From positions 2,356,001 to 2,420,000 of the forward strand of contig JARKIF010000006.1 in NCBI GenBank assembly GCA_029378245.1: DNA of 64,000 nucleotides, written 5' to 3'. Shown piece by piece: positions 12,407-22,758 of the stretch. The translations under genes were made by a program, and so were the position numbers. Position 1 is the first letter of the stretch. Every line of letters starts with the position of its first letter. Origin of the DNA: Roridomyces roridus. Taxonomy: Eukaryota; Basidiomycota; Agaricomycetes; Agaricales; Mycenaceae. The notes below the pieces were generated by a model. It saw nothing but the letters and a program-made list of their open reading frames with translations, was not told the origin of the DNA and did no database searches.

Positions 12407-14417
12407 ATGCCTGTCCAGTGTGCAAACGGCCCATTCCTGCACCATTCGAGGCTCGCGAGCACCGTCTATGGCCTCCACCACCCGGCCTCGACACCTGAGA
12501 CACCGATACACCAGTACCGGGGCATAAAATATGCATCCATCCCAGCTCGATTCCGCCAATCCCGTCTCTTGACAAAACTTCCCCCTCAAACTGACGCCTC
12601 ACGCTATGGGTATGGGCGCCTCCTGCTGTCCGTTGGTGATCGACTAATAATAGTTTTTTTCAGCCCGATATGCCCCCAGCTCCAGAAAAAATGTCTCGAA
12701 GAAGAGCTTTTTGGCTTGGGTAACAAGGACGTCCCGCAGCAGATCCTCGAGCAGGATGAGTTCGAGTGTCTCAACTTGAACATCACTTGCCCGGCCGGCT
12801 TAACGTCGCAATCCCGAGTGCCTGTCATGCTATGGATTCACGGTGGAGGCGAGAGAGGGTATGGGTCGAGTTGGATCTACGACGGCGGCTCGATCGTCCG
12901 CAAGAGCATGCTAGTTGGGAAACCCGTCGTCGTCGTAACTTTCAAGTGAGTGCGCTATCTGTGCCTCTGTTCTCGAAATTAATCGCTTTCTCGATCAGTT
13001 TCCGCCTTGGACTCTTTGGATTTGCAGCCAGTCCCCTCATCGAAGAGGACAATAATACAAAAGCTGGTGATGTTGGTGCGGGCAACTACGGTTAGTATCA
13101 TTGGCTTCCGAGCCCTTGGCACTCCTTAATCTTTGCTAGGACTGCACGACCAACGGACAGCCATGATGTGGATTCATCGTTTCATCCAGGAATTCGGCGG
13201 CGATCCTAACAACGTCTGTCTCTTCGGCGAAGGGTCCGGAGCAGCCGACATCCTTTGCCACCTGCTGTCCAACAACAACGAACGCAAACCCCTCTTCCAT
13301 CGCGCCGTCATTCAGAACGCCATCATCGACCACTCCATCCCTAATGTCGCTACGGCGGGCTGGCACCTTTCGCGTGTGATGGGTGCCCTAGATGTGACTA
13401 CCATCGAGGAGCTTCGCGCTGTCAGCTGCGAGAAACTCGTCAAAAATAGCTATGGCTCAACTCTGCGAGTCGTGGACGACGGTCACTTCCTCGTTCCCGA
13501 CTGGCGGACGCACTTCCTCCCGCCGGATTCACCTCCAAGTGCACTGAAGCCTTTGTCTCATCGCCTTGCCAGTCGATCTCGATCGCGCACACGACCACAC
13601 AGTGCGAAAGTGCCCATCCACCAGCCGTTGATTATTGGTGACACGGGAGCTGCCTCGCTCTCATGGTCACTCCCGGCATCGCTTTGGACGCCGCAGGCTG
13701 TCGTGCGCCGCCTCAACGCCATCTGCCAATCACTCACCAATGCGTCCCTCCTCCTCTCGGCCTACGATATCTGCCTGAGCACCCCAGACGACGAGATTGT
13801 CGACCGCGTTCTTGATCTGATCGCTGATTCGCGCGTGGCGTGGCCGACCGAATGTGTCGCCAAGCGCGCGCAGAATCGGCGGGGTGGACACGGTGTCTGG
13901 CGGTATGTCTTTGATCAAGATGCACCCTCGGGCGTCGCGCACAAAGCAGACCTCGCATACCTCTTTGACAACGTCCCGCATTCGTTCCCCTCAGTCTCCC
14001 CCTACCGATTCTCGCGCGTTTGACTTTTGCGACTCGTTCGATCTGGACGACGATGATGAAGAGCATGACCTCAAGTTTGGCTCGGATTGCGATTATGATG
14101 ATTGGATGCAGCCGGCTGTCGACGAGTGGTCGTATAGCCGCGTTCGGGATACCATGCAAGAACGGTGGATTGCGTTTGCGCATGCGGAGGAGCCCTGGTG
14201 TTCGGACAAGGTTTATGTGTTTGGACCTGAAGGCGAGGTTCGGGGAGCGCTCGAAGCAGATTTTCGAGGGCAGGAGAAGGAGGGCTGTGTGGAAGGAGAC
14301 GCTCGAGCCGCTTGGGATGCCGCTCGTGCAAAAAATTGGATTGGAACTGAGCCGTGGGCCGCCGATACGTGGTGCACAGTTCAAGTTCTGAAGTTTGTCG
14401 CATTTGCTTTTCGTTAG
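12407..14417 (+). pseudogene. Type-B carboxylesterase-fold protein, catalytically degenerate and frame-broken
   Basis: The alpha/beta-hydrolase carboxylesterase pattern is clear. YRGIKYASIPARF leads into YGPICPQLQ across an intron ending in ttttttttcag. VPVMLWIHGGG is the oxyanion-hole region, then come FRLGLFGFAASP, LHDQRTAMMWI, and a C-terminal SYSRVRDTMQERWIAFAH ending KVYVFGPEGEVR. Two features argue against an active enzyme. The nucleophile elbow, normally GESAG, reads GEGSG, so serine is at the wrong position. The acidic-residue segment reads GDTGAASLSW where EG is expected. The histidine region (AHKADLAYLF) is kept. In addition the frame shifts near 13985-14005, just after FDNVPH, inside C-rich runs, with no plausible intron. 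It is either a pseudogene, a non-catalytic homologue or a sequencing indel. No signal peptide is seen. Confidence 0.7.
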
Positions 14418-14640
14418 GGATTCGGGACACATTATCATACGGAGTCTGTAACTTTATTGCATGGTACGGTGCATACACTGGTGTACCTTTTCTCGAGAAT
14501 TCATCGACTGCATAAAAAAAGGCTTCCAGAAGATGTGGTACAAATCATCGTTAGTTATTTTGCGGTAGTGTACATGCAGGGGGTAGTCTAAGGGCTACAG
14601 TAGAGGAAAGACAAGTCCGTATTCGTATTACTCGTGGCTC

Positions 14641-15953
14641 TCAACTCTGGAAGTTGAAGGGGGACGTGGCCGTGGCGCTCGAAACGGCAACAACGCTCGA
14701 GGTCGAGCTGCTGGCTGCGGAACTAACCACGACCGATGATGCACTGGGAGATACACTCGAAACGGCGGCCACGGCGACGGAGGCAGATGCCACGGCCGGG
14801 GGAGCGCTCGAGTTCAAGGGGTTGGGGAGAAGAGAGGGAACGGGAACAGCCGATGCGATGGCAGAAGTGATGGCAACGGGGGTGGTGGTGGCTGATACAC
14901 TCGCACTGGAGAGCGCGCTGACATCAGCAGAACTCGCAGCTACGGCTCCGGTCCCAGCGGTGACAGTGAGCGTGCTTGTGGTCGTGGGGTTAACATTCAA
15001 ACCAAGAGCGATGGACGTGGGGTCCGCAGGAAGAGCTGTGGCAGACGCAGGAGAGGGAAGGGCGGTCGAAGACGCGCACACTGGGGCGGGGCCGGTGGCT
15101 GGGACGGTTACGACAACAAGGGCGGTGGGGAGACCATCAGCGCCGATTACAGTGGAAGCTGCATTTGCGTCCGCTGGGACAGCGATCCCACTAGGAGAAG
15201 CGACTGGCACAGTCGTAGATGCCAGAGCTGTCGAGGCTGGGGCGGAAATGATCGCCGAGGGCGCAAAAGTCGCAGTGCCCGTCACAGACGCCAAGGCCGC
15301 CGAGGTAGAGGCTTGTGCGGGAGTCCCGGGCACGAAGGTTAGACCCTGGATAGAAATTTAGTCAGTTTCAAAGATGAAAAAAGAGGCACGAACGTTGACG
15401 CTGAGCTGACGGGGATGGAATCGTCTAACAGGCGCAAGTGTAGCATTCGCGCTCGCAGTAGGCGCGACGGGCAGCGCAGAAGTCGTAGCGTTTCCCTCGG
15501 TCCGTCGAGTCCGAATCATCACATCCGCTTGCAACCACCGTCGCGTTCCCCAAGCCGCTGTCGATACCCGCAAAGGCAAAGTGTTGCTCAATGTCCGCGG
15601 TGGTATCGCACGAGAGGACGTAGCCGACCGTGCTGCTCTGCGGAACGGCGGCGCAGACAAGGCCACTGGCACACGGCGTGATCACCCACTCGTCTTCCAC
15701 GCACATCGCAAAAGCACCGTTGACGCAGGCAGTTTGATTACCTGCGCTCGATTAGTTTCAAGGAATAAAGGAAGAGTAAAGTCAACACACCGGTGCATGG
15801 GTCCGTTTCTGCCATGGCCGCGAATTGCTGATTGAAGAATTGCGCGGTGATGGCGTTCTCAACGTAAGGCTGCGGGGCAGCGGAGTTGGGCAGGATGGGA
15901 GCCGCGGTGGCTGAAATGGCCAAAGAGGCGAGCAAGGTCAACGCAACGGACAT
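14641..15953 (-). CDS. Secreted CBM19-like protein with long Ser/Ala/Thr-rich tail
   Basis: The start at 15953 opens a signal peptide (MSVALTLLASLAISATAAP). After an intron comes a Cys-containing CBM19-like domain: TACVNGAFAMCV, ITPCASGLVC, YVLSCDT. Family 19 modules bind chitin. The rest, down to 14641, is a low-complexity Ala/Ser/Thr/Val tail of over 230 residues, typical of an O-glycosylated wall-attached or secreted protein. No catalytic domain is present. Joining the CBM to the tail needs two small introns: one of about 43 bases around 15500-15550 and one with a gttaga donor ending at tatccag. Both are inferred. It is related to the gene at 46603-47681 (shared TxxxACxNG.xxxCV layout). 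It may shield wall chitin or act as an adhesin; the function is inferred. Confidence 0.75.
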
Positions 15954-16541
15954 TTTCGAGAAGAATAAGTGAGGCGTAAAAGTCAAGGAAAGGAAAGTCG
16001 TAAGTCGTTGAGCACCGGGCTCTTGAGAAAGGGGGAGCGTGGAGGGAGACTGGAAGACCGCTGGAAGACGCGTTTACCTTTATAATAATGACACTAGCCG
16101 AGGACAATGAGAGTTGGCGCCATTGTTCTCGAGCGTGGATAACAATAGGCGTAATGGCCTATTTCTGGGAGCCTTGTTTGCATTTGGAGACGGGGAAATA
16201 GGACAATTGAGGTTTTGACCGAGGCAGCTATTTGCAAGCTGGCGGCGGCGTTGACTCATGAGATCTGCATGAGAGTGAGCCTTTGATGCGCCATCACATG
16301 GATCACGAGATATCTAGTAGAGCCTATGTAGAATCACGGCTCAAAGATGGATTAAATTCACTCTTCCTCAAGAGGTTTTCTATTTGTTATGCAGTTCAGA
16401 GTCCAAGGTCAAACCATGTTATGCGAGTGAGAGGTATATAAGACTAGATGCGTAAACAGGATAACAAGGTCAAGCGGGGCCCGCCCCACAAGGGAAGTAA
16501 CAAAGGGACTGGCCCCGCAATGCATGAAATCCATCCATCGT
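15954..16541. other. Intergenic: CBM19-like promoter and GH16 3' flank
   Basis: Upstream region of the CBM19-like gene and downstream region of the GH16 gene, both on the minus strand. Apart from the TATA box listed separately, no gene or RNA is evident. Confidence 0.55.
16079..16084 (-). promoter_or_regulatory. TATA box of the CBM19-like gene
   Basis: TATAAAGG on the minus strand, about 126 bases upstream of the start codon at 15953. Both other secreted-protein genes here (16542-18329 and 46603-47681) have a TATA box at a similar distance. Confidence 0.5.
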
Positions 16542-18329
16542 CTACTGGTTGTAGATGTAGAATCCATTGATCTTCCACTGGGCATCCTCGCCAAACGCAG
16601 AGCCGTGGCCCGTGACGTAGGCGGCAGCGCTGTCGACACCGGTCTGCGTCTTGCACGAGGTAGCCTGGCCACCAGCGCCGTCGACAGCCCAGACGCCCTC
16701 GGTAAATGAGCCGGCCAAGTTGGTGTCAACAATGAGCATAAGGTCCTTGAAGAAGGTAGAGGGATTGCAAGTTGACTTGGGAACTGCCATGCGTGGGCTG
16801 CCCCAGGTCGAAGGGTTGGGAGCCAGGCTGGTGATGTCGCTGGGCACGCTGTCGGGCGCGAAGAACCACATTTGGATGCCGCTGGTGTCGTACTGAAGGG
16901 CAAAGACACCTCCACCGGCCTTGTTGAAACCAGGACCAAAGGTGGTGCTCGACGTGTCCGAGAAACCGCAGGCACCGGGGTCGGAGTTGGCGTCGCAGCT
17001 GAGTCCGGTGGCCTCGAGAAGCTGCACCTTGGTCAGGGCCGAGATGTCGGACTGCTGGAAGGAGCAGCCGGAGCCAGTGTGGACGGAGTAGATGTTCTTG
17101 TTGTAGAGCGAAACACCCTCAACGACATCGATCTCTCCCTGGTAGGGCCAGTTGGCACCAGTCAACCAAACGGCGGGCCATGTGCCGCAGACGGCGGGCA
17201 TGTGCGCAATGTCAAAGACGAAGAGGTTCTGATCGCCAGCGTTGAAGGTCGTCTTGGAGACCATGCGCAGAGAGTTGCGGGCAGAGACGCTCTCGGCGTC
17301 GTCGACGGCGAGAATGACCTGACCGTTGGACACGTAGGCGAGACCCTCCTTGACACCGTTGACGTAGTTGGCGGAACCACCGTTGTCGCCAGTGCCGGAG
17401 TCGCTGTAAGGAATTGAGAAAGGGTACAAGAAGAATGTTTGGAGAGGGCTCACTAGTTGAAGAAGTTGAGGAAGTCCTGGCCCTCGAGTTTGCTCGACAG
17501 CTTCCACCCTTCGTTGGAAGTGCCAGCTGGCAGAGGTGTGAGCACAATGAATGCGGGAGAAGACAGACAACATACTGGAGGTGGCCTGCTTGGTAGAGGT
17601 GGTCGCGGTGGTCTTGGTGGAGGTCTCAACTTTAGCGGCGGCCTTGCTGGTGGTGGCAGCCACGGCTTTGCTGGTGGTGGTAGTGGCAGCCGCGGCCTTC
17701 TCGACGGTGGCGGGTGCGGCCTTGGCGGTGGTCGTGGGCGCGGGGGTGTCTTCCTCCGTAGAGGAGGGAGCCGACTCGGAGGAAGAGTCTGAGGACGAAG
17801 ACGAGCCCAGCGACCATGTGACGTCGACTAAATGTGTAACATGAAACCCTGAGCATGTGGAAATACGGTTAATACGCACGGACGCCAACGTCGAGGTCAC
17901 CGTTGTTGAGGGCCTTGAATGCGGCGGGGGAGACATAGACATTGCCGGAAGGGCCGCATTCGGTGCACAAGTCGGTGAGAGTGACGTCGACACTCTTCGA
18001 AGGGTCCGATTGCAAAGCAATTTGAATCTAAAGACAGTGAGTGATTGACGAAGAGAGTGCAAGGCAAGGAACATACGTGTTGGAAGCACTTGGATCCGTC
18101 AGCAAAGTAGTCGGAACTGACACCAATGATCATGTCGTCGTCCGAGGACATCGTGCCGCAGGCATTCTCGGTGTTGTTCTGGAAGCCATAGTACGCGATA
18201 CCAGAGACGTCACTGCGCTTCTGTTCAGCGACGCGGGCATGGTGGTTCATCCGCTGGAAGTTATGGGAGGCGGTGGCGGAGGCCGCGAGGGCAAGGAGGC
18301 CGAGGACGGCAGGAGTTAGAGCGAGACAT
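16542..18329 (-). CDS. Secreted expansin-like DPBB domain fused to a GH16 glucanase
   Basis: The N-terminal module is a double-psi beta-barrel (expansin/RlpA-like): SGIAYYGFQ, ENACGTM, KCFQHIQIAL, VTLTDLCTECGPSG, VSPAAFKAL, VDVTWSLGS. A Thr/Ala/Ser/Lys linker of about 85 residues follows. Two introns later the protein reads into a GH16 domain: EGWKLSSKLEGQDFLNFF, QNLFVFDIAHMPAVCGTWPA, then GEIDVVEGVS at about 17116-17142, with the EIDxxE catalytic signature. GH16 enzymes cleave or transfer beta-1,3/1,4/1,6-glucans. Frames join across ordinary 45-55 base introns, so I call one gene. The only nearby ATG (18329) is out of frame with an obvious signal-peptide sequence (LALTPAVLGLLALAASA). Either two bases are missing, an upstream exon exists, or translation starts at the in-frame ATG at 18250 without a signal. 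Confidence 0.8.
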
Positions 18330-18332
18330 TGT

Positions 18333-19554
18333 GTCGGTCGTAGCTCAGACTAAAGAATGGGATGAAAAGAGTGGGGGGGAGCGTCCCTTGCGGTGTTGGA
18401 TGGGGGAGAGGAAAAAGATGGAACAGCACATGGTGACAGGAGAACCTATATAGGGCTGCGCAGCCGGGCGGAGTGAAAATCAAAGTTTGTTGTGGAGTAA
18501 ATTTATCCTTGTTGCAATGGTTCCCCTGCTCCGACGCTTGGCGTAGTCGCTATGTCCGGCATGTCGGTGCCTCCGGGATTGCAATATCAACACCATTCCT
18601 TTCCTCTCCAGTCCTTCTGTGCTTGACGGATTTTTCAAGGAGATTCGTGTTCATCGCCACTTTTAGCGTTTCGCTCCTTAATTATAGCTTGACAGCAAGC
18701 AGTGCCTGGGGCCCACGAGACCGTGTCCGTTGATGGTTGACGCCGCAGGTTGAAGCTGACCCTGTCTGCGTGGACCGTCAAGACCGACGAGTTGAACTTG
18801 TTCGTTTGTGGCAAAGAGCGAAACGCCGCTTTTGATGCGCTCGGCCGCTTTCTCGCCGTCGATCAACAATGCTTGAATCGGCCCGGGCTAGCTTCTCGAC
18901 CGCACTACGCGCACTCGTCTTCCTGCAACCGCAACCTCAGTATGTAGAAAAATCAACCATGGCCTCAGCTCTTGTCGAAAAGTTTTTTAAATCTTGGCCG
19001 ATCCTTGACACCTTGGCCATGGTTACGCCCAGGGACGGTCCGATCCGTATCGTCCTCAAACTTCAAGTCACTGTTTACCACCCGGTATTGCTCACTGAAG
19101 AGCAAGGACGTCCCTCCTCGTCGTCAAGAGAGTATATAAGTATCAGGGACTACCTGCGCTCGTGGTAAGGACTCGGAACCCGTAAACCCTTCCAAACCGC
19201 TGGAGCTACGATCATGTACGACGGTGACCCGACCAGGGACATGACTCTTCCCTGCAGACGATAGGTATTTTGTCGTTATCTTATTCCTTCCGCTGGCACT
19301 CATCTCCTCGTCCTGCAGTTACCAATTGTACCATAGGTCATAATCAACTGCTTTTGGGCTTACTACTGGATACCTCTCTTCAAGCTTGATGCAGATGGTC
19401 CACGAAACAGGTCGGGCTTTCGCTCATCCCTGCTAGCACACTCAAAAGCCCGTCTACATTTCGGCATTGCCGTCCAACGGTACATTCGTACAGCGATCTC
19501 CGGATTATACAAAATTGATAGTAGGTACAAATTGAAAACTGCCACCCTCCCACC
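18333..19554. other. 1.2 kb stretch without a supported gene
   Basis: Contains the GH16 promoter and short frames (for example 18750-18947 and 18869-19168, both +). These show no known motif and cannot be joined into a convincing protein. Nothing else was recognised. Confidence 0.5.
18447..18452 (-). promoter_or_regulatory. TATA box of the DPBB-GH16 gene
   Basis: A CTATATAG element about 118 bases upstream of the ATG at 18329. Its spacing matches the TATA boxes of the two CBM19-like genes, which supports 18329 as near the true start. Confidence 0.5.
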
Positions 19555-20442
19555 TCACTCCATGGCATCGGGCGCCGCCGCGGCCTTCACTTGCTCTGCC
19601 CCGACCAAAACACAAGGGTTGTCCTCTCCCCTACCATCCTCTGCCATCTGGCCTGTTCCGCCGTCATATACCTGTTGCCAGACTGTCTCAAGGCCCCCTT
19701 GCACCGTCGGCTCCAAGTTACCCAAGAAAACGGCATGGAGATGGCGTCTGTGCGGGGTGGCGAGGACGGCCTTTGAGACTGGGCGCCTGTAGGCGCCTTG
19801 CTTGCGGCGAGGCTTGATGCGCACGATCCTATGCGAGCGCCGGGAGCGCAGCCATTTGAACAGGGCGAGCACGACCAGCACCGCGATACCGACTAGCACG
19901 AAAACCGCAGCCACCATCAGGGGAGGCTCGCGAAACGTTCTTGTCGACGACGACTCCGTGGTGGAAACGGCGAGATCGTAGGGGCTTTCTTCGGACTCGC
20001 CGGACGGAACTTGGTCTTCTTTGCCAGCCGGAGCTAGGGACGAGAACGACGGCGACGGCGAGCCTGCGCCGAAGTCGAGCTGGGTCTCGCCAAGATAGGC
20101 GGAGCAAAAGGCTGCCGGACTGACAGAGCGACCAAAGTGCGGGAGGTTGGGGCCAAAAGGGTGCAGGCTGTCTGTGGTGCCTCTGTTGAGGATGGAGGGA
20201 TCGACGCGTATTGAAGAGCATCTCGCTGTATGGCGATTAGCGCGAGAAGAGTCGATGAGAGAGAAAACATACTGACCCTGGTCTAGGAAAGCCTCGAGCG
20301 TGGCCAGCACCCGAGACTTCGCAGTCTCTTGCCAACTTAGAAGAGCGCGGGTCGCTCCGTGGCGTGTGGGCGGGTCGAGGATGACCGGAAGTACGAAGAT
20401 GGTGATTAGTAGCATGTACGCATACTTGGCGAAGATGAGCAT
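19555..20442 (-). CDS. Hypothetical membrane protein with two membrane segments
   Basis: The start at 20442 (MLIFAKYAYM) opens an N-terminal hydrophobic segment ending near VLPVILDPP. A 51-base in-frame intron (gtcagt to catacag) follows at about 20225-20275. Then comes a Ser/Pro-rich, probably extracellular stretch. A second membrane span (LMVAAVFVLVGIAVLVVLAL) is followed at once by an Arg-rich stop-transfer stretch (KWLRSRRSHRIVRIKPRRK) and a cytoplasmic tail of about 85 residues. Its layout resembles a small single-pass surface protein. I do not recognise the family. It is divergent from, and about 110 bases from, another membrane-protein gene. Confidence 0.55.
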   Translation of the reverse strand: MLIFAKYAYMLLITIFVLPVILDPPTRHGATRALLSWQETAKSRVLATLEAFLDQGQYVFSLIDSSRANRHTARCSSIRVDPSILNRGTTDSLHPFGPNLPHFGRSVSPAAFCSAYLGETQLDFGAGSPSPSFSSLAPAGKEDQVPSGESEESPYDLAVSTTESSSTRTFREPPLMVAAVFVLVGIAVLVVLALFKWLRSRRSHRIVRIKPRRKQGAYRRPVSKAVLATPHRRHLHAVFLGNLEPTVQGGLETVWQQVYDGGTGQMAEDGRGEDNPCVLVGAEQVKAAAAPDAME

Positions 20443-20553
20443 GGTGGTGGTAGAGAACAAGAGAGGGAGAGACCTGCAATGCCATTTTGGGCATATTGTT
20501 TTCCGTATTTGAGAGGCTGACAATCATCAATACATCTTGCTCTCTTACCCACC

Positions 20554-22483
20554 ATGTCTCAGTCTGCATCCATCTTCTCCAACGCCCTCTCCTCATCGGT
20601 GCTCGCGCAGCGATCAGCCTTTTCAACCCAGGCAACGAGAGCATCATCTCCAACACCACACCCACCCCGACGACCCCGACATTCCTGCCACCCACGAGAT
20701 GCACCCCTTCTCCCTCCAGCGAGCCGACCTCTTTTCCGTTTGTCGCCGCAATGGGCTACGTAGCGATCGTCGTCACCGTCGTCATCTTTTGCATTTGCCG
20801 TCCAACAAGTCGCGGTGGTAGTGCTACTTCACCGACACGTGCCAGTACACCCAGGCCCGCCCCGAGCACGCACAAGACATGCTCCCAATCCGCATTCTCG
20901 CTTCCCGCTACCGCCGCAGGTCGTGCAGTCATCGTCACCATCACAAAGCTCCTCTCCATCCTTCGTCCACAACGTCGTCCACCGCGGCTATCCAGTGCTC
21001 GGAACCCATGGACGTCAGTCTTCCGACTCGCTGTCCTCCTCCTCCCAGTCCTACACGTCTTGGCCAACACCAACGTCAATATTGGATCCTCGCTCGCACC
21101 GAGCATAGCGGCGATTGAACAGCGTCTCGTCACCGGATGGTCGCATCTCGCTTCTCTCGAAGCCCACATCAGGTCCCATGGCCTGCGATACCTCAAGATC
21201 TTCCTTATCGGCCTTGCATCGCATATGGCGAGTTTCGTGCTCACATCGCTCCTCCGGCGCCTCTTGCGCTACGCTTGGGCTTTGGATCGCAGAATAAAGT
21301 TCTTCCTCGCTGCCCCTTCATATGCCCGCCAATTTTGGTCTCAATCCCGTCGCTGAGTTGGGTATTTGGAATGGAATACTATCTCCTCCTCAAGCCCACT
21401 GTTCGCGAAATCCAGACCTATATACTCCACATTTCGGCGCACTTGTCAACTCTGGCAAATTGTCGCTTTACCGTGGTAAGTGTTGTGTCTGACGTCGGTG
21501 TGCTTGATGCTCATGACCCTCCAGACCGTTGGCAGCATCGGCATACTTCACCTTTGTATTGGGGTAGTCTGGTTGTCGATCTACAGCTTCCGGGGCGCCT
21601 CGAAGGTTCTCCTCAAGGCACTTTCTAGTCGACAGGAATTCGAAGATTTCCTCATCATGGACGTCCTCTGGTTGCTTGCTCACTCCGTCTTGGCCGTTGG
21701 GCTTTGCCTGATTCGAGCCATGATCCTACTGCCGATCCTTTGGTACGATACCATCGACCCGTATTTCCAGAAAATGCTGCGGGACACCTTTTCATCACGA
21801 CAATCCATGAGCCACTCATGGCGCACCCTTTTGCTCTCCCTCCGCTATTACCGAGAATGGAAGGCCAGGCAAATTGGGGCCTCAATGCGGCAATCCTTTC
21901 CCTGCGAGCGCCTTGGAGATCGTGCTTCGAGATTTGGAACTCCATACCTGTACCTCAGAAATTCGTGATTGCCCTGCACATCTCCTCGTCCCTCGCTTAC
22001 TGACCTTCAACCAGCTCGTTGTGGCTCCTGCCATCATCTTGTACGGCTACGTCTATATTGTGAGCTCCTCCCCTTCGGGCGTATCTCTCTTACCCTGCGA
22101 CCTAGATACCCATCTTCCGCAAAGTTGCGCTTCGAGTTCGTTACTGGCGGCGCCAGCGACGATGGTATGGCTTTCTTCCCTTCCAAGTCACCCGAAGATC
22201 TCACGAGTCTGCAGAGTTTCTCCAATTCCTTTTCGAGTCCGGTCAAGTATCGTTCACCACAAGATGGCGGCCAGTAGAAGCGGGCAGGGTAACATCAAAA
22301 CACCACGATAGAGGCTCTCGTACACCCGAACACCCACACGGAGGGACACGCGCGGAACGGCTGGTGTGGCCATGTGAATTCGTCGGGGACGCTCGCCACC
22401 GACCGCTCTCTCACCTCCAACAACATATATCGGGCCAGTACGATCCTAAAGTGATGTCTTCGATATGTACGTCTGCTCGATAG
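20554..22483 (+). CDS. Hypothetical multi-pass membrane protein
   Basis: Several exons on the plus strand encode hydrophobic segments: VAIVVTVVIFCICR (about 20760), FRLAVLLLPVLHVLA (about 21020), IGILHLCIGVVWLSIYSF (about 21540), DVLWLLAHSVLAVGLCLIRAMI (about 21670), FVIALHISSSLA and VVAPAIILYGYVYI (about 21960-22065). The last exon opens with IPIFRKVALRVRYWRR after a cctag acceptor and stays open to the stop at 22481-22483. It encodes a basic soluble tail without an internal start. The start at 20554 and the junction near 21340-21370 are not resolved; two adjacent genes are possible. Six or so spans are likely. The family is not recognised. Confidence 0.5.
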
Positions 22484-22758
22484 CTTGCTGGTCGTTTTCT
22501 GACATGTTTTGGCAGTGCCAGCTCCGCTTGGGTCGTTGTTCTGTCTGTGTCCGAGAAATACCTTCGTAGACTATCCTACTTCTCCCTTTTGTACTCTATG
22601 ACGCGAAATATTGGATTGTTCTACTCTTTCACCTCTGTTTTTGTCCTCGATCTTGTGCCGGTCGATCCTATCCTATGACGCACATGTGATTCCATTTCTG
22701 AGACTGACAATATCACCCATGATGTATTTCTCGTCTCCCTACTCTTACCGTCGTGCAA

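Noticed and set aside
13931..14004. 22-base intron restoring the esterase frame
   Set aside because: gtcccg to cctcag is far below the 42-60 base intron size seen everywhere else in the window.
16542..17830. GH16 and DPBB modules as two separate genes
   Set aside because: The linker exon and two ordinary introns join them in one frame, with no promoter-like gap or second signal peptide before GH16.
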